A stretch of DNA of 64,000 bases from CAVZBT01 sp963773605 (GTDB taxonomy: Bacteria; Acidobacteriota; UBA6911). Under the pieces are notes generated by a model. It was not told the origin of the DNA. It made no database searches and saw nothing but the letters and a program-made list of their open reading frames with translations. Below are positions 45,895 to 57,102 of this stretch, piece by piece (the first letter of the stretch is position 1; each line of letters begins with the position of its first letter). Made by a program: the position numbers and the translations under genes. The stretch lies in the NCBI GenBank assembly GCA_963773605.1, contig CAVZBT010000001.1:209341-273340 (forward strand), in the 5' to 3' direction.

Positions 45895-46480
45895 ATGAAC
45901 CGCAGGAGCTTCTGCAGAAATCGGCCGGGTTCGGACTCGTGCTGCGGCGCCTTCTTAGCACTTGAAGCTGGCGACAGACAGGTCGCCGGCGAGGAAGCCG
46001 AGGCGGCGACGAAGCTGCAACGCGAGAAAGAGTTCACCGACAATTGGCTCTCCGATTTGCTGGACGCGATCGACACCGAACTCGAGTGAAAAGACGCAAG
46101 GCTGAAACTGCTCGAGAGTTGCGGCCGGGGCTGCTCTATCGGCGCCATCAGTTCAAGCAGGACATCTCAATACAGGGCCGCGACGACATGGAGAAGCCGC
46201 CGGTGGCCTACCGCAAGGTTTTTGGGGGAAGGGGCGTCTGGCGGGAAGGCCGAGTCTGGTCCACATACCGTATTCAATTCGCGCGAACACGGGCCTGCTA
46301 CTGCCCCGTGCTCCGCAGCCGGCCGTCGAAACCGAACGACATCCACTGCAACTGCACGCGGGCCGACGGCACCAGGCGGACATCCAGAACGCCTTCGGGC
46401 GGCCGTTCCGGGTCGACCTCGTGGGAGTGGTCCGCAGGGGCGGCCCGTGCTCGCCACTCCTGCTTGTTCACCTGGCGTGA
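45895..46480 (+). pseudogene. Disrupted copy of the exported Cys-rich protein gene
   Basis: Mirror copy of 60334-60903. The first 64 residues read through (MNRRSFCRNRPGSDSCCGAF and LQREKEFTDNWLSDLLDAID), then a base change gives a stop at about 46087-46089 where the right arm reads TELDEKTK. Later islands such as CNCTRAD and AFGRPFRVDL are in other frames. The Lys-Glu of the signal motif is also altered. Confidence 0.85.
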
Positions 46481-46590
46481 CGAAACGGCGCCGTGCTTTG
46501 CCGCTAAAATCCAGAATTACGGGAAACTTGCGATTAGGGGCCGATTTGCAGGTGTTTCCGCATAAATAGCAGGAAAGGGTCATTATTCTA

Positions 46591-46602
46591 GGTCCGTCCC
46601 CT
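46591..46602 (-). repeat. Stop-linked AGGGGACGGACC motif, left-arm copy
   Basis: Minus-strand AGGGGACGGACC directly at the stop of the disrupted holC copy, the mirror image of the copy at 60210-60221. Confidence 0.35.
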
Positions 46603-47011
46603 ATTTCAAGTATTCGACGGAGGCGGCGCGGGTCTGGTAGGCGCGATAGCGGTTGCGGCAGGCGCGGGGCAATTTGGGCGACGAACGGTCGACGAATTCG
46701 TGCACCGTTTCGAAGCGAAGAGGCGAACTCGAGCGAGCAGTGTCCGTTGGCAATGAGCGTGGCGGCCTCGATGGGATTCGACTCCGCGGTAACGAGGGCA
46801 ACCTGCAGCGGTTCCGCGAGCCGCGGTCCCGGACGACCATGCGGAATGAAAGATTCCTGCTTCATGATCCGGAGCAGGCGGTCCAGGTCGCGGGCGCGCT
46901 CCTCGCCGGGCTACCACCTTTTGTTTTTGCGCATAGGCCTGCTCGACGATCTCGAAGAGCCTGCGTGTCGCGCGTCCTGGGACCCACATCGTGGAACACA
47001 CACCGGGTCAT
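46601..47011 (-). pseudogene. Disrupted copy of holC
   Basis: Mirror copy of 59792-60211, 411 bases instead of 420. The start codon and the TAG stop are both kept, but the frame is broken in the middle; islands QESFIPHGRPGPR and NRYRAYQTRAASVEYLK remain in different frames. The intact right-arm copy shows what the gene should be. Confidence 0.85.
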
Positions 47012-47049
47012 CTCGTTCCCATCGGGATTGGGGGTTGTGCGCACACTGG

Positions 47050-48080
47050 TCAGCGCTGGATGCGGGCCGAGCCGCCCGCGAACGCGCGGTACCGCACCGT
47101 GGCCATCGTGGTGTCGCCTGGAAAATGCGCTCAGCATTGCGCCGTGCGCCCAGTCACGGCCACGCCCTACAGGAGGCCGTGCAAAAGAGCCTGGGACGCG
47201 AAAACGCCGTCTGCCTATGCGGTCCAGGATGTGGAGCTCGGCCGTAGGAGCAGGATACATCTTGCGCAGACCCACGACGGCTCCCCAGCGTGGTGATCGG
47301 TCGAGCACGTCGCGCAGAGTCGCGGACCCCCTTGGCGTTCGGGTACTTGCCGACGACCTTGTCCATCATGGCGAAGAAGCGCGGGTCAGCTTCGATTTCC
47401 GCGGCGACTTCCGGTCCAGGAATGCCGAGCCCCTTCTGGAGGTCTTCTTCGTTCCCGACCAGCACATCGATGTGTTCCACCATACGGTGCACCACCTCGT
47501 CTTCTGTTGGCCGCCCCAGATGTTCCAGAGCTTTTCGCCGAAAGTTCAGGCTCCAAACCGGCGGCCGCCGGCTCGTTCCGCCTGCATCGCCTCGACGATC
47601 AGTTCGCCTGTCGTGGCCGAGAGCGACGCGAAGATGCCGCTGCTGCTGTGGAACCAGCGCACACCCGCCTTGAAGAGGCCGTTCCAATCGAAATCGCCGG
47701 TTTCAGCAGGGTGGCCGCTTCGTTCGAACGGTTGTAGAACACCACCGGCGCCCGCATCCTGCTACCGGTCGCTGTACAGTGGCCATATTGCTGTTTACAC
47801 GTGTCGCGCTTGAAACGCCTGTAGAAGGGTTTCACCCCCATGGCCCGAACCCGTTCGGCGATGAGGTCGCCGATGGGGACGGTTACCGCGCTGGCGACGG
47901 CATTCATCCGAAGTATGTCGGCGAGATTGGCTGCGACGTTGAACCCCCCGCTGTGGAATGCGGATGTCCTGTTGCCTTGCGGAAAGGAGATCCCGGAATT
48001 GGAGCCGGTGTACCAGGGCACCCAGGCTCAGAAGGTCCAGCGCTCCATCAGGACGGATGTTCAAGACCTCGCTGACGTCT
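47050..48080 (-). pseudogene. Disrupted copy of the PfkB-family sugar kinase gene
   Basis: Mirror copy of 58672-59753. Islands such as EHIDVLVGNEEDLQKGLGIP and EVAAEIEADPRFFAMMDK are readable, but the frame changes repeatedly. The start codon and about 30 bases upstream, including the AGGAGG site, are missing here (near 48081), a larger gap than the usual single-base indels of this arm. Confidence 0.85.
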
Positions 48081-48359
48081 TGATTGCGAACTGCTGCAGA
48101 CGCAAGCGATTAGGGGCGCCGGATGGTGCCGGCGGACCCGAGCCGGGTTCCGCGCGGATTGGGTGCGGGCCGGCGCGAGTCGGCGTGCCCCGTGCCGTCT
48201 CCGGGACTCGTGATTTCCAATTCCCGCCGCGCCGGAGCACGGAGACGCAGGTGGGTGCACTTCCAGCTCCACAGCGGTCACAGTGCGAGACGTTTGCAGA
48301 GCCACCTGGGCTGTCGGGTAACTACTGTCTCCGAAAGTGGGCTTTAACTTTCCACGGCG

Positions 48360-49538
48360 ATGAAATCAACCGGACTCCTTGGCATAGTGATTTCCTGCCT
48401 GATCGTGTTGGCGCCGCGCGATGCTGCTGAAAGTGTTGTGCCCAAGTGGGCGGAAGACCGGGTGGGGGACCGCGCCAGAGGACAGCTCCATCCGCTTCTC
48501 GCCCGAAACCGTCAGCGGATCGACCGCAAAGGGTCCGGCCCCAGATGATTTTCGTTCCGGAGTCGTCGTCCAGAGACCGGCGCCGTTGCCCACGGGCGTC
48601 GTCATCGAACGACCTGCAACTGGCGCGCCACAAGGGAAACGAGACGTCGGACCGACAGGGGATCCTTTCAGATCGGTGGTGCTCTGCAAGCGTGCTGCCG
48701 GATGCCAGTGATGAATTCGGGTTCTGCCGCGGACCCCTTCGTGGGGCGGGGGACTCAATCATCGGGGCGGAGCTCGGCAGCCGACTTCGGACCGGCAGGC
48801 GCCCATAAACCTGATGGGTTGCGAAGTGCGTGCCCGCCTCAACCGGCGTCCACTCCCGTGATGCTTGATTCGGGCAGTTCGGGTCGGGGACGATGTGGGC
48901 ACGATCGTGCTCTACCCGCTGTCGAAGGTCCGGGACGACGGTGAGCGCCACCATGGCCCCCAAGCCCGGAAAGTATTTGAGCGTTTCGAGAAGGCATTCC
49001 AAAAAAAAAAGTGACTTCGCCGAGGCCGAGAAGAACCTCAAATTCGGCACTCGAGATATACCCAATTATGCCGCAGCCTGGTTCGGGTCGGGGCAGGTCT
49101 GTCAAAGCACGCCAAGCGGCGCTGGCGAAAGCGGTGGAGGTCGACCACAATCTACGCAATCTACATCCACCTCGCCCGGCTCGCCGCGGTCGAGCAGAAA
49201 TGGCAGGTCGCGGCGGAGTTGTCCGATCGCGCCATCGATCTCGATCCCGTGGACTGTCGATGCGTATTATCTGAACGCCGCGGCGAACTTCTACCTGAAC
49301 CGGCTCGACGCGGCGGAGCGCAGCGGCAGGAAGACCGAACAGATGCAATTCCGCTGCATCGCATACCTCAGGTGCACCTGATCCTCGCCGATATCCTCCA
49401 CGCAAACAAATGCCGCGGGGGCATCGAGACTGCAGCGCTACCTCGCCGCGGCGCCCGACTCCGCGCAAGCCGGACCCGTAAGGGAGCAGCTGAAGAAACT
49501 AATCGAGACCGATTCCACGGCCATGGGCTTAGCACGTG
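48360..49538 (+). pseudogene. Disrupted copy of the regulatory-like/TPR protein gene
   Basis: Mirror copy of 57103-58340. The ATG and signal start MKSTGLLGIVISCLIVLAPR are intact, then frame breaks follow; TPR islands (FYLNRLDAAERSG, SDRAIDLDPVD) occur in several frames. The A-run near 49004-49012 is expanded relative to the right arm, a homopolymer error. Confidence 0.85.
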
Positions 49539-49725
49539 ACCGATGTTGAAGCGGCAAGCTCATTATTCGGGCGCCGACAAGAATCCGTAGATCCCGGCGC
49601 CAAGCCGCGGGCTGTCCTACCAATCGCTTGCCGGCGCTACCCTTTGGGGATAAGACTGATCGCGGTGCTGGCGACGCCTCGTTAATAATTCCTCGGCCAA
49701 TCGCCTGTGCGGAGGTCGCTGCAAC

Positions 49726-51144
49726 ATGATAAACCGCAGACAGCAATCTCAGCCGGCTCGACTTCATCGGCGGGGCCGCCCGCCGCGGTCGCCGGCATGT
49801 CACGATTGTCCCGCGCCATGTCCTGGGCGGCCGACAAGTTTAGTCGCCCCAGCGACAAGGCGACATCGCCGTCATAGGTGCGGCGGCCAGGGGCCCACCA
49901 ATATGCGCGCCCTTTTCAAGCTCCAGGACGCCCAGATCGTCGCCCTGGAACACCATCGAGTTCCACGATCTGCAGTCCGGACTATGGCGGTACTGCAGGC
50001 GCCTGCGGAGGCGGTGAAATCGAGCGGCGGCAGGCGGAAGAGAAGCCGAACTACAAGGTGGCCGACTACGAGGACTTTCGCGTGAGATGCTCTCGAGAAG
50101 GGAAAAGTCCGTCGACGTGATCCTCTGCGCCACTCCGGACCACCAGCACGCCTATGTGTGCGTGACGGCCATGAAGCAGGGCAAGCACGTCTATTGCGAG
50201 AAGCCGCTTGCCCACAACGTCTGGGAGGCCCGGCGCATGGCGGAGACCGTGGAGGAAACCTGGCGCCGGCGATCCCAGTTGGGGACGATGGTCACTCTGG
50301 GATGGGATTCGCCAGACGTGGGAATGGATCCACGCCGGGACTATTGGCGGGATTCGCGAGGTGCATGCCTGGATGTCGCGCGCGCTGGAATCACCAGTAC
50401 ACGGGCGGCCGGTCGCTGGAAGAACCCGGCCCGCAGGGCGCGAACTGGGACCTGTGGCTCGGGCCCCGCGCAAGCGCCCCGTACAGCTCCAACTACTCCC
50501 GGTGAGGTGGCGCGATATCTGGGATTTCGGCACGGCGCCGATCGGGGATTTCTTCTGTCACAACTTTCGCTCCCGGCGTTTGGGCGTCGCTCTCTAAAGA
50601 GCGCCGCCCAACATCGAGGCGTCGGCGCCGGCGGGGTCGATTCGTAAGGGCGCCCGGTGGGGGGCTGTTCACGTACCACTTCGGCCCGCGCGGGAAGATG
50701 CCGCCCGTCCAGTTCACCTGGTATGACGGTGGACCGATGCGCCCGCGCCCGAGAGGGAATGGAGGAGGGAGCTGGGGGCCGACGGCAACGGCACGTTGTT
50801 TGTTGGGGACAAGGGGATGATGACCTGCCCGGGTTGGGCGGGCGAACCGAGGCTGTTCCCGGGTTCCCGGATGGCCGCCTACCAGGATCCGCCGAAGACG
50901 CTCGCGCGGTCAAAGGGCCATCACCGCGATCTGGTCGACGCGCCCTGCAAGGGGGGGCATGGCCGCCAGCGCGAATTTCGGGTAGGCGCCGGCGCAGAGG
51001 AGATCGGCCTGCTCGGGCTCGTGGCCATGCGTTGGGAGAAAAAAGTGTACTGGGACGCGGCCGCGATGGGGAAGTTCACGAATGCGGCTGGAGGCGGACG
51101 CAATCCTCAAGGAAAATTCCCGTTCGCGCTGGGAAGTCGCCTAA
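49726..51144 (+). pseudogene. Disrupted copy of the Tat-exported Gfo/Idh oxidoreductase gene
   Basis: Mirror copy of 55495-56903. The start ATGATAAACC and the stop TAA in GAAGTCGCCTAA are both kept. Islands include VDVILCATPDHQHAYVCVTA, KQGKHVYCEKPLAHNVWEAR (here the EKP motif is intact, while the right arm has a local error) and VYWDAAAMGKFTNAAGGG. Using both arms together would restore the sequence. Confidence 0.85.
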
Positions 51145-52600
51145 GGCTCGGGCGGCACATCGGGATTCGGTGGCTTCAGGATCCCGCGCCCCCAGGTTTG
51201 ACCGCTTCCCCGAGGGCAGCCGGAGCCCCTTTCTCTAGAGGTTCTTCAAAGCTCCGTCAGCAGGTTTCCACCAACCGGGCGCGAGCGAGGGAGGTTTTCG
51301 CCGAATAGGTTCGGGGTGCCGAGCAGCGGTTTGGGGTCGGCTCCGCCCAGAAGCGCGCGCTTCCGCAGGATCTCGACCATGGGGTCGACCACGGGAGCTC
51401 CCGCCCGTGATCGTCCCTCCCGGCCAGACACCGGAGCCAGCACGCGACGTAAAGCTGGAGGAGTTGCGCACGCGCCGCGACGCTCCAGCGGCTCGACGAA
51501 GCACGAACTTGGGCATCCGGGCCCACCTTTGCGATGCGGGAAAGTGGTCATGGGATTGGAAAAGCGTTGCAGGAGCGTTTCTTTGTACGCTCGGAGGCAG
51601 TAGGGCCGACCTCTTCGTCCATCAGTCGGCGGAGGAGCGTCCGAATCTGGCGGGTCGGCGACGGCCTGGGCGGGACCGACTCGTAGCCCAGCAGCCGGCC
51701 GATGGCAGAGCGTCTGGTGTCCGGCATTGAGCAGGCGGATCTTGATCTTCTCGTAGGGGAGCACATCGGAGGTCACCTGGGCGCCGGCCCGTGCCCCAGG
51801 CCTTCCCGTAGGGAATGCTCTTTGATCACCCACTGCGCTGACGACCGGCCACGCGTCGTCGACGCGCATAGCGCTCTCGCGTAACAAAGGCTCGGTGCCG
51901 GTCGTCGGTCATGGGGGTGATCCGATACCACTCGCTGTTGGGAAAGGCGCAGTGCTTTTCCATCCACGCGCTCAGCGCCGGATCGCGGAGTGCCGCGAAC
52001 GCCAGCAGCATTCGCCTGGTCCGTTCTGCTGGAGGTTGTCGCAGGACAGCACGGTGAACGGCGTCAGGCCGAGCCGCCGCCGGCTGGTCCAGCGCCTCGG
52101 CCATGTAACCGAAGGAGCAGCGCCGCTGGCTGTGGATGCTCGAGATCCCGACGATGTCGGGATCACGTTCGTCAAAGCCACCTGTCCCGTGATTGAGGTA
52201 ATAGCCGGACTCGGTGTGCGGTGAGCGAGACGATCCTGGTTTCCGCTGCGGCCATTTTTTTCGAGCACGCGCTCAGGGTCGTCCGGGGCATACAGGCTTT
52301 CCATCAGTGACCCGATGACGCGGCGGCTCCCCCCCCATCGCATTCCAGCACTGTATACAGGCAATCCTGGTATTGCAGCGCGTCGCGCATGCGACGGTCG
52401 TGCTCGAGCAGCCCGACGCCGCACATGCTCCATCCCCCGCGAACAGCAGATCGTCGAGGAGTACGGCCTGATGCGCGCGGAAAAATCCCCAGCCCCGATG
52501 CCACGATGCCCGGCGCGATCCCTGCCCTGTCATATCCCGGGACCCGCACTGCTGCCGGGACGCGCGCCAGGTTGGATACATTGAGCCGCGGATTGGACGG
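51141..52600 (-). pseudogene. Disrupted copy of the mannitol-dehydrogenase-family gene
   Basis: Mirror copy of 53959-55498. Islands FTVLSCDNLQQNG, SAWMEKHCAFPNSEWYRITP and KIKIRLLNAGHQTLCH can be read in different frames. The start codon is not recognisable near 52600 (GGAAGCTACC where the right arm has a start). The end is convergent with the oxidoreductase copy as on the right arm. Confidence 0.83.
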
Positions 52601-52716
52601 AAGCTACCTCCCCCTCATCCAGGACCAAGTCCAAGCCCACTCAAGGGTCTCGACAGCAAGCTTCGTGGCCCGCAGCCGCAAGCAGGATCAGCATGGCGAC
52701 TCGCCACGCGATGGTA

Positions 52717-53258
52717 CTAAGCATCCGGACCGCGTTGCCATCCTTGCAGGAGGACGACGGCGAACACGATGATCAACCCCTTGATACCCTGGCCGCGGAA
52801 GAGTGGGACATTCATGAGGTTCATGATGTTCCCAATCCACATGGAGCACACCCAGCAGAAACTCGAAGGTGGTGCCTTTGCCCCCGCTCAGGCTTGCTCC
52901 TCCGACTAACCACTGCGCAATCGCATCGAGCTGCTCCGTGCCCACGATGGTGAGCCCACCCGGGCTCGACGATACCGGCGACGTCCTAGGCCCCGAGATG
53001 CAATAGACGGCGAATTTGTACCACCCGGTCCGAATCCCTGCCCACTTTCATTGCTCCCGATCGCGGGCGCGATCCTCCCGAAAGAGCATGAAATCAGCAG
53101 AAATGCCACGAGCGCAAAGACGGCGGCCATCACAAATACGGGCAGCGGAACGCTACTAGCGATCCGAAAACTGTCCAGCGTCGGATCTTCGATCGGAGCA
53201 GCCCTTCGAGATGATAAGGTGAAGCCTCTGGCGATCGTCATCATGGCAAGGGTTGCGA
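52717..53258 (-). pseudogene. Disrupted, 5'-truncated copy of the sugar ABC permease gene
   Basis: Mirror copy of 53267-53841. Fragments like VARTLSQPLP-antisense and the plus-strand shadows confirm the match; the true minus frame reads TLAMMTIARGF next to the palindrome centre and GGASLSGGKGTTF further on. The gene is cut at the same codon as on the right arm. Confidence 0.8.
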
Positions 53259-53280
53259 GAACCTTATCGCAACCCTTGCC
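53245..53280. other. Centre of the giant palindrome (8-base spacer)
   Basis: GGCAAGGGTTGCGA (53245-53258) and TCGCAACCCTTGCC (53267-53280) are perfect inverted copies around GAACCTTA (53259-53266). The pairing continues outward on both sides into the permease coding sequence. Such a tiny spacer between arms over 10 kb long is the mark of a fold-back read or template-switch junction. Confidence 0.92.
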
Positions 53281-53841
53281 ATGATGACGATCGCCAGAGG
53301 CTTCGCCTTTATCATCTCGAAGGGCTCCCCGATCATCATCGAAGATCCGACGCTGAACAGCTTCGGATCGGCTTATTGGCTGAGCGTTCCGCTGCCCGTA
53401 TTTGTGATGGCCGCCGTCTTTGCGCTCGTGGCATTTCTGCTGAGATTCACCGTCTTCGGGAGGATGACCACCGCGATCGGGAGCAATGAAAGCGCGGTGA
53501 GATTGGACGGACTGGGTGGTACAAATTCGCCGTCTATTGCATCTCGGGCGCCTTCGGCGGCGTTGCGGATCATCAGCACATCCAGGACCGGGGTGGGCTC
53601 GCCCATCGTGGGCACGGGAGCAGAGCTCGATGCCATTGCGGCAGTCGTTATCGGAGGAGCAAGCCTGAGCGGGGGCAAAGGCACCGCCTTCAACACTCTG
53701 CTGGGTGTGCTCATCCTGGGAATGATCGGGAACATCATGAACCTCATGAATGTCCCGGGCTACCCGCAGCAGGTTATCAAGGGGTTGATCATCGTGTTCG
53801 CCGTCCTCCTGCAAGGATGGCAACGCCGTCCGGATGCTTAG
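53267..53841 (+). CDS. rbsC: Sugar ABC transporter permease (RbsC family), C-terminal fragment
   Basis: The frame enters from the palindrome centre in mid-gene, so the N-terminal half is missing. What remains is the second half of a BPD_transp_2 permease: TLAMMTIARGFAFIISKG, LPVFVMAAVFALVAFLLRFT, FGRMTTAIGSNESAVRLDGL, AIAAVVIGGASLSGGKGT with the conserved GGxSLxGGxG loop, and QQVIKGLIIVFAVLLQ at the C-terminus. A frame wobble occurs between about 53505 and 53590, where the second frame restores the expected ISGAFGG-type segment; this is probably an indel pair. RbsC-type permeases import ribose or other monosaccharides with a binding protein and an RbsA ATPase, neither of which is in view. Confidence 0.85.
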
Positions 53842-53958
53842 TACATCGCGTGGCGAGTCGCCATGCTGATCCTGCCGCTTGCGGCTCGGGCCTGAACTTT
53901 GTCCGGAGTTCGAGACCCCTTGAGTGGGCTTGGACTTGGTCCTGGATGAGGGGGAGGG

Positions 53959-55498
53959 ATGACCAGTCCAATCAGGCTCAATGTATCCAACCTGGCGCGC
54001 GTGCCTGTAGCAGTGCGGGTCCCGGGATATGACAGGGCCGGGATCGCGCCGGGCATCGTGCACATCGGGGTCGGGGGATTTTTCCGCGCGCATCAGGCCG
54101 TCTACCTCGACGATCTGCTGTTCGCCGGGGCGCCCTGAAGTGGGGCGTGTGCGGCGTCGGGCTGCTCGAGCACGACCGTCGCATGCGCGACGCGCTGCAA
54201 TCCCAGGATTGCCTGTATACAGTGCTGGAATGCAATGCAGGGGGGAGCAGGCCCGCGTCATCGGGTCACTGATCGAATACCTGTATGCCCCGGACGACCC
54301 TGAGCGCGTGCTCAAAAAAATGGCCGCAGCGGAAACCAGGATCGTTCCGCTCACCATCACCGAGTCCGGCTATTACCTCAATCACGGGACGGGTGGCTTT
54401 GACGAACATCATCCCGACATCGTCCGGGATCTCGAGCATCCGCACCAGCCGCGCTGCTCCTTCGGTTACATGGCCGAGGCGCTGGACCGCCGGCGGCGGC
54501 TCGGCCTGACGCCGTTCACCGTGCTGTCCTGCGACAACCTCCAGCAGAACGGGGACGTGGCCAGGCCAATGCTGCTGGCGTTCGCGGCACTCCGCGATCC
54601 GGCGCTGAGCGCGTGGATGGAAAAGCACTGCGCCTTTCCCAACAGCATGGTGGATCGGATCACCCCCATGACCGACGACCGGCACCGGACCTGGTCTACG
54701 CGAGCGCTATGGCGTCGACGACGCGTGGCCGGTCGTGACGGAACCCTTCCGGCAGTGGGTGATCGAGGACGACTTCCCCTACGGGAGGCCCGCCTGGGAG
54801 CAGGCCTGTGCCCAGGTGACCTCCGATGTGCTCCCCTACGAGAAGATCAAGATCCGCCTGCTCAATGCCGGACACCAGACGCTCTGCCATATCGGCAGGC
54901 TGCTGGGCTACGAGTCGGTCCACCAGGCCGTCGCCGACCCGCAGATTCGGACGCTCCTCCGCCGACTGATGGACGAAGAGGTCGGCCCTCTCCTCCCAAG
55001 CGTGCCGGGCATGGCACTCCAACCGTACAAAGAAACGCTCCTGCAACGCTTTTCCAATCCCGCCATCAATGACCAGCTTTCCCGCATCGCCATGGAAGGG
55101 TCGGCCCGGATGCCCAAGTTCGTGCTTCCCTCGATCGTCGAGCAGCTGGAGCGTGGCGGGCGCGTGCGACTCCTCAGCTTTACGGTCGCATGCTGGTTCC
55201 GGTGTCTGGCCGGGAGGGACGATCACGGGCGGGAGCTCCCGGGTGGTCGACCCCATGGTCGAGATCCTGCGGAAGCGCGCGCTTCTGGGCGGAGCCGACC
55301 CCAAACCGCTGCTCGGCACCCCGAACCTGTTCGGCGAAAACCTCCGCTCGCGCCGGTTCGTGGACTACCTGACGGAGGCTTTGAAGAACCTCTACGAGAA
55401 AGGGGCTCGGGCTGCCCTCGGGGAAGCGGTCAAACCTGGGGGGGCGCGGGATCCTGAAGCCACCGAATCCCGATGCGCCACCCTTTCCCGAGCCTTAG
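53959..55498 (+). CDS. Mannitol dehydrogenase family oxidoreductase (uronate reductase type), frame-broken
   Basis: The ATG at 53959 follows GGGGGAGGG. The chain reads HIGVGGFFRAHQAVYLDDLL (NAD-binding start of the family), then in shifted frames GVCGVGLLEHDRRMRDAL, VPLTITESGYY, FTVLSCDNLQQNGDVARP, CAFPNSMVDRITPMTDDR, EDDFPYGRPAWE and KIKIRLLNAGHQTLCHIG, where the Lys and His are the catalytic residues. Breaks lie near 54135, 54240, 54690 and about 55170. Total length (about 500 residues) fits mannitol 2-dehydrogenase, fructuronate or tagaturonate reductase. With a PfkB kinase nearby, conversion of a hexuronate to an aldonate is a reasonable guess. Its stop overlaps the convergent oxidoreductase stop. 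Confidence 0.85.
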
Positions 55499-56903
55499 GC
55501 GACTTCCCAGCCGGAACGGGAAGTTTCCTTGAGGATTGCGTCCGCCTCCGGCGCATTCGTGAACTTCATCGCGGCCGCGTCCCAGTACACCTTTTTCTGC
55601 ATACGCAGGGCGACGTGCCCGAGCAGGACGAATTCCGTCAGTCCGGCGCTGTATTCGAAATGCGCGCTGGCGGGCTTGCCCCCTTTGCAGGCCGCGAGCC
55701 AGTCGAGGTGATGGCCGTTGGACCGCGGCAGCGTCTTCGCGGGCCGCTGGTAGGCAGCGTCTTTCGAACCGGGGAACAGTCGCGGCGTGCCCGCCCAACC
55801 CGGCAGGTGATGATCCCCTTGTCGCCGACGAACAGGATGCCGTTGCCGTCGGCTCCAAGCCGGTCTGCCTCCTCGATGACCTCTGGGCCGGCGGGCATCA
55901 GTCCGCCTTCGTACCAGGTGAGCGTGACGGCGGGCATGTCGCCGCGCGGGCCGAAACGATAGGTGTACAGGCCGCCCGCGGGCGCCACGTCGGAATCGAG
56001 CCCGCCGGCCGCCGACGCTTCGACGCTGAGGGGCTCTTTCAGGTCGAGCGCCCAGACGGCGGGGTCCAAGTTGTGACAGAAGATGTCGCCGATCGAAGCG
56101 GTGCCGAAAGCCCAGCATTCGCGCCAACTCTACGGGGCGTAGATTGGACTGTACGGGCGCGTGCTGCGGGGCCCGAGCCACAGGTCCCAGTTGAGCCCGG
56201 CCGGCACCGGCGGCGTCTCGCGGGGCCGGCCGGGGGTCTTGGCCCAGCTCGCCCGTGTCGCTCCACGCATGGACTTCGCGGACTGGGCCGATCGCCCCGT
56301 CCCAGATCCATTCGCACGTCTGGCGGATGCCTTCGCCCGAGTGACCGTGGTTGCCCATCTGCGTGGCGACGCCGGTTTCCTTGGCCACCCGGGCGACCAG
56401 CCGGGCCTCCCAGACGTTGTGGTCAACGGCTTCTCGCAATAGACGTGCTTGCCCAGCCTTCATGGCGGTGACGGCGACCACGGCGTGCGCGTGATCGGGA
56501 GTGGCGCAGAGGATCGCGTCGATGGCCTTCTCCTTCTCCAGCATCACGCGAAAGTCCTCGTATTCGGCGCAGCGGAGGCCGGGCTTTTTTCCGCATACTG
56601 CCGCTCGATTTCGGCCTTCACCGGCTGCGGCCTGCCGAGCCGCCATAGTAGAATCGGCCTTCAGATCGTGGACTCTCGGGTCGCAGCGGCGACGATCTGG
56701 GCGTCTTCTGGGCTGGAAAGGGCGCGCGTTGGTGCGCCCCTGTCCGCCGCAGCCTACGATGGCGATATTGACCTTGTCGCTCGGCGCGACGAACTTCGGC
56801 CGCCCAGCACATGGCGCGGGACGAGGGTAATGCCGGCGACCGCGGCGGCGGCCCCGCCGATGAAGTCGCGCCGGCTAAGATGGGGACTCTGTGGGTTTAT
56901 CAT
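55495..56903 (-). CDS. Tat-exported Gfo/Idh/MocA oxidoreductase, frame-broken
   Basis: The ATG at 56903 opens with a twin-arginine signal (SRRDFIGGAAAAVAGITLVP). After a shifted stretch come ILCATPDHAHAVVAVTAMKA and the EKP region (damaged here, but intact in the left-arm copy as YCEKPLAHNVWEAR), GVATQMGNHGHSGEGIRQTC, a damaged middle, and VYWDAAAMKFTNAPEADAIL with SGWEVA at the end. That ending resembles the exported enzyme at 23329 (MQFTNSPEA ... SGWKIK), so the two belong to the same subgroup. Frame breaks cluster between 55800 and 56250 and near 56600-56800. It probably oxidises a sugar or glycoside in the periplasm. Confidence 0.83.
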
Positions 56904-57102
56904 GTTGCAGCGACCTCCGCACAGGCCGATTGGCCGAGGGAATTATTAACGAGGCGTCACCAGCACCGCGATCAGTTCTATCCCCAAAGGGTAGCGCCGG
57001 CAAGCGAATTTGCCGGGTCGAGACAGCCCGCGGGCTTGGCGCCGGATCTGCGGATTCTCTGCGGCACCGAATAATCAGGGAGAAACTGCGCTTCAACATC
57101 GG

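Larger units (their letters stand above)
42808..53258. repeat. Left arm of a giant inverted repeat (error-rich copy)
   Basis: This arm is the reverse complement of 53267-64000. For example AAGCTCAAGG at 42808 pairs with CTTGAGCTT at the right window edge, and gene order is mirrored exactly. The arm spans 10451 bases against 10734 on the right, with many single-base losses, some gains and a few larger gaps (for example the kinase start near 48081). Almost every reading frame is broken many times. The sequence quality drop begins near 42367, so the repeat probably continues about 450 bases left of 42808, matching sequence beyond the right window edge. Confidence 0.95.

Noticed and set aside
42808..53258. 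A 10 kb region of genuine pseudogenes after an inverted duplication
   Set aside because: Damage is dominated by single-base indels in runs and hits all genes alike, and both arms begin in the same codon. Sequence error in a fold-back copy explains it better, although I cannot exclude a real duplication without reads.
53245..53280. Strong hairpin as a transcription terminator or replication origin
   Set aside because: The 14-base stem is just the middle of the giant palindrome, lies inside coding sequence, and has no T-run.
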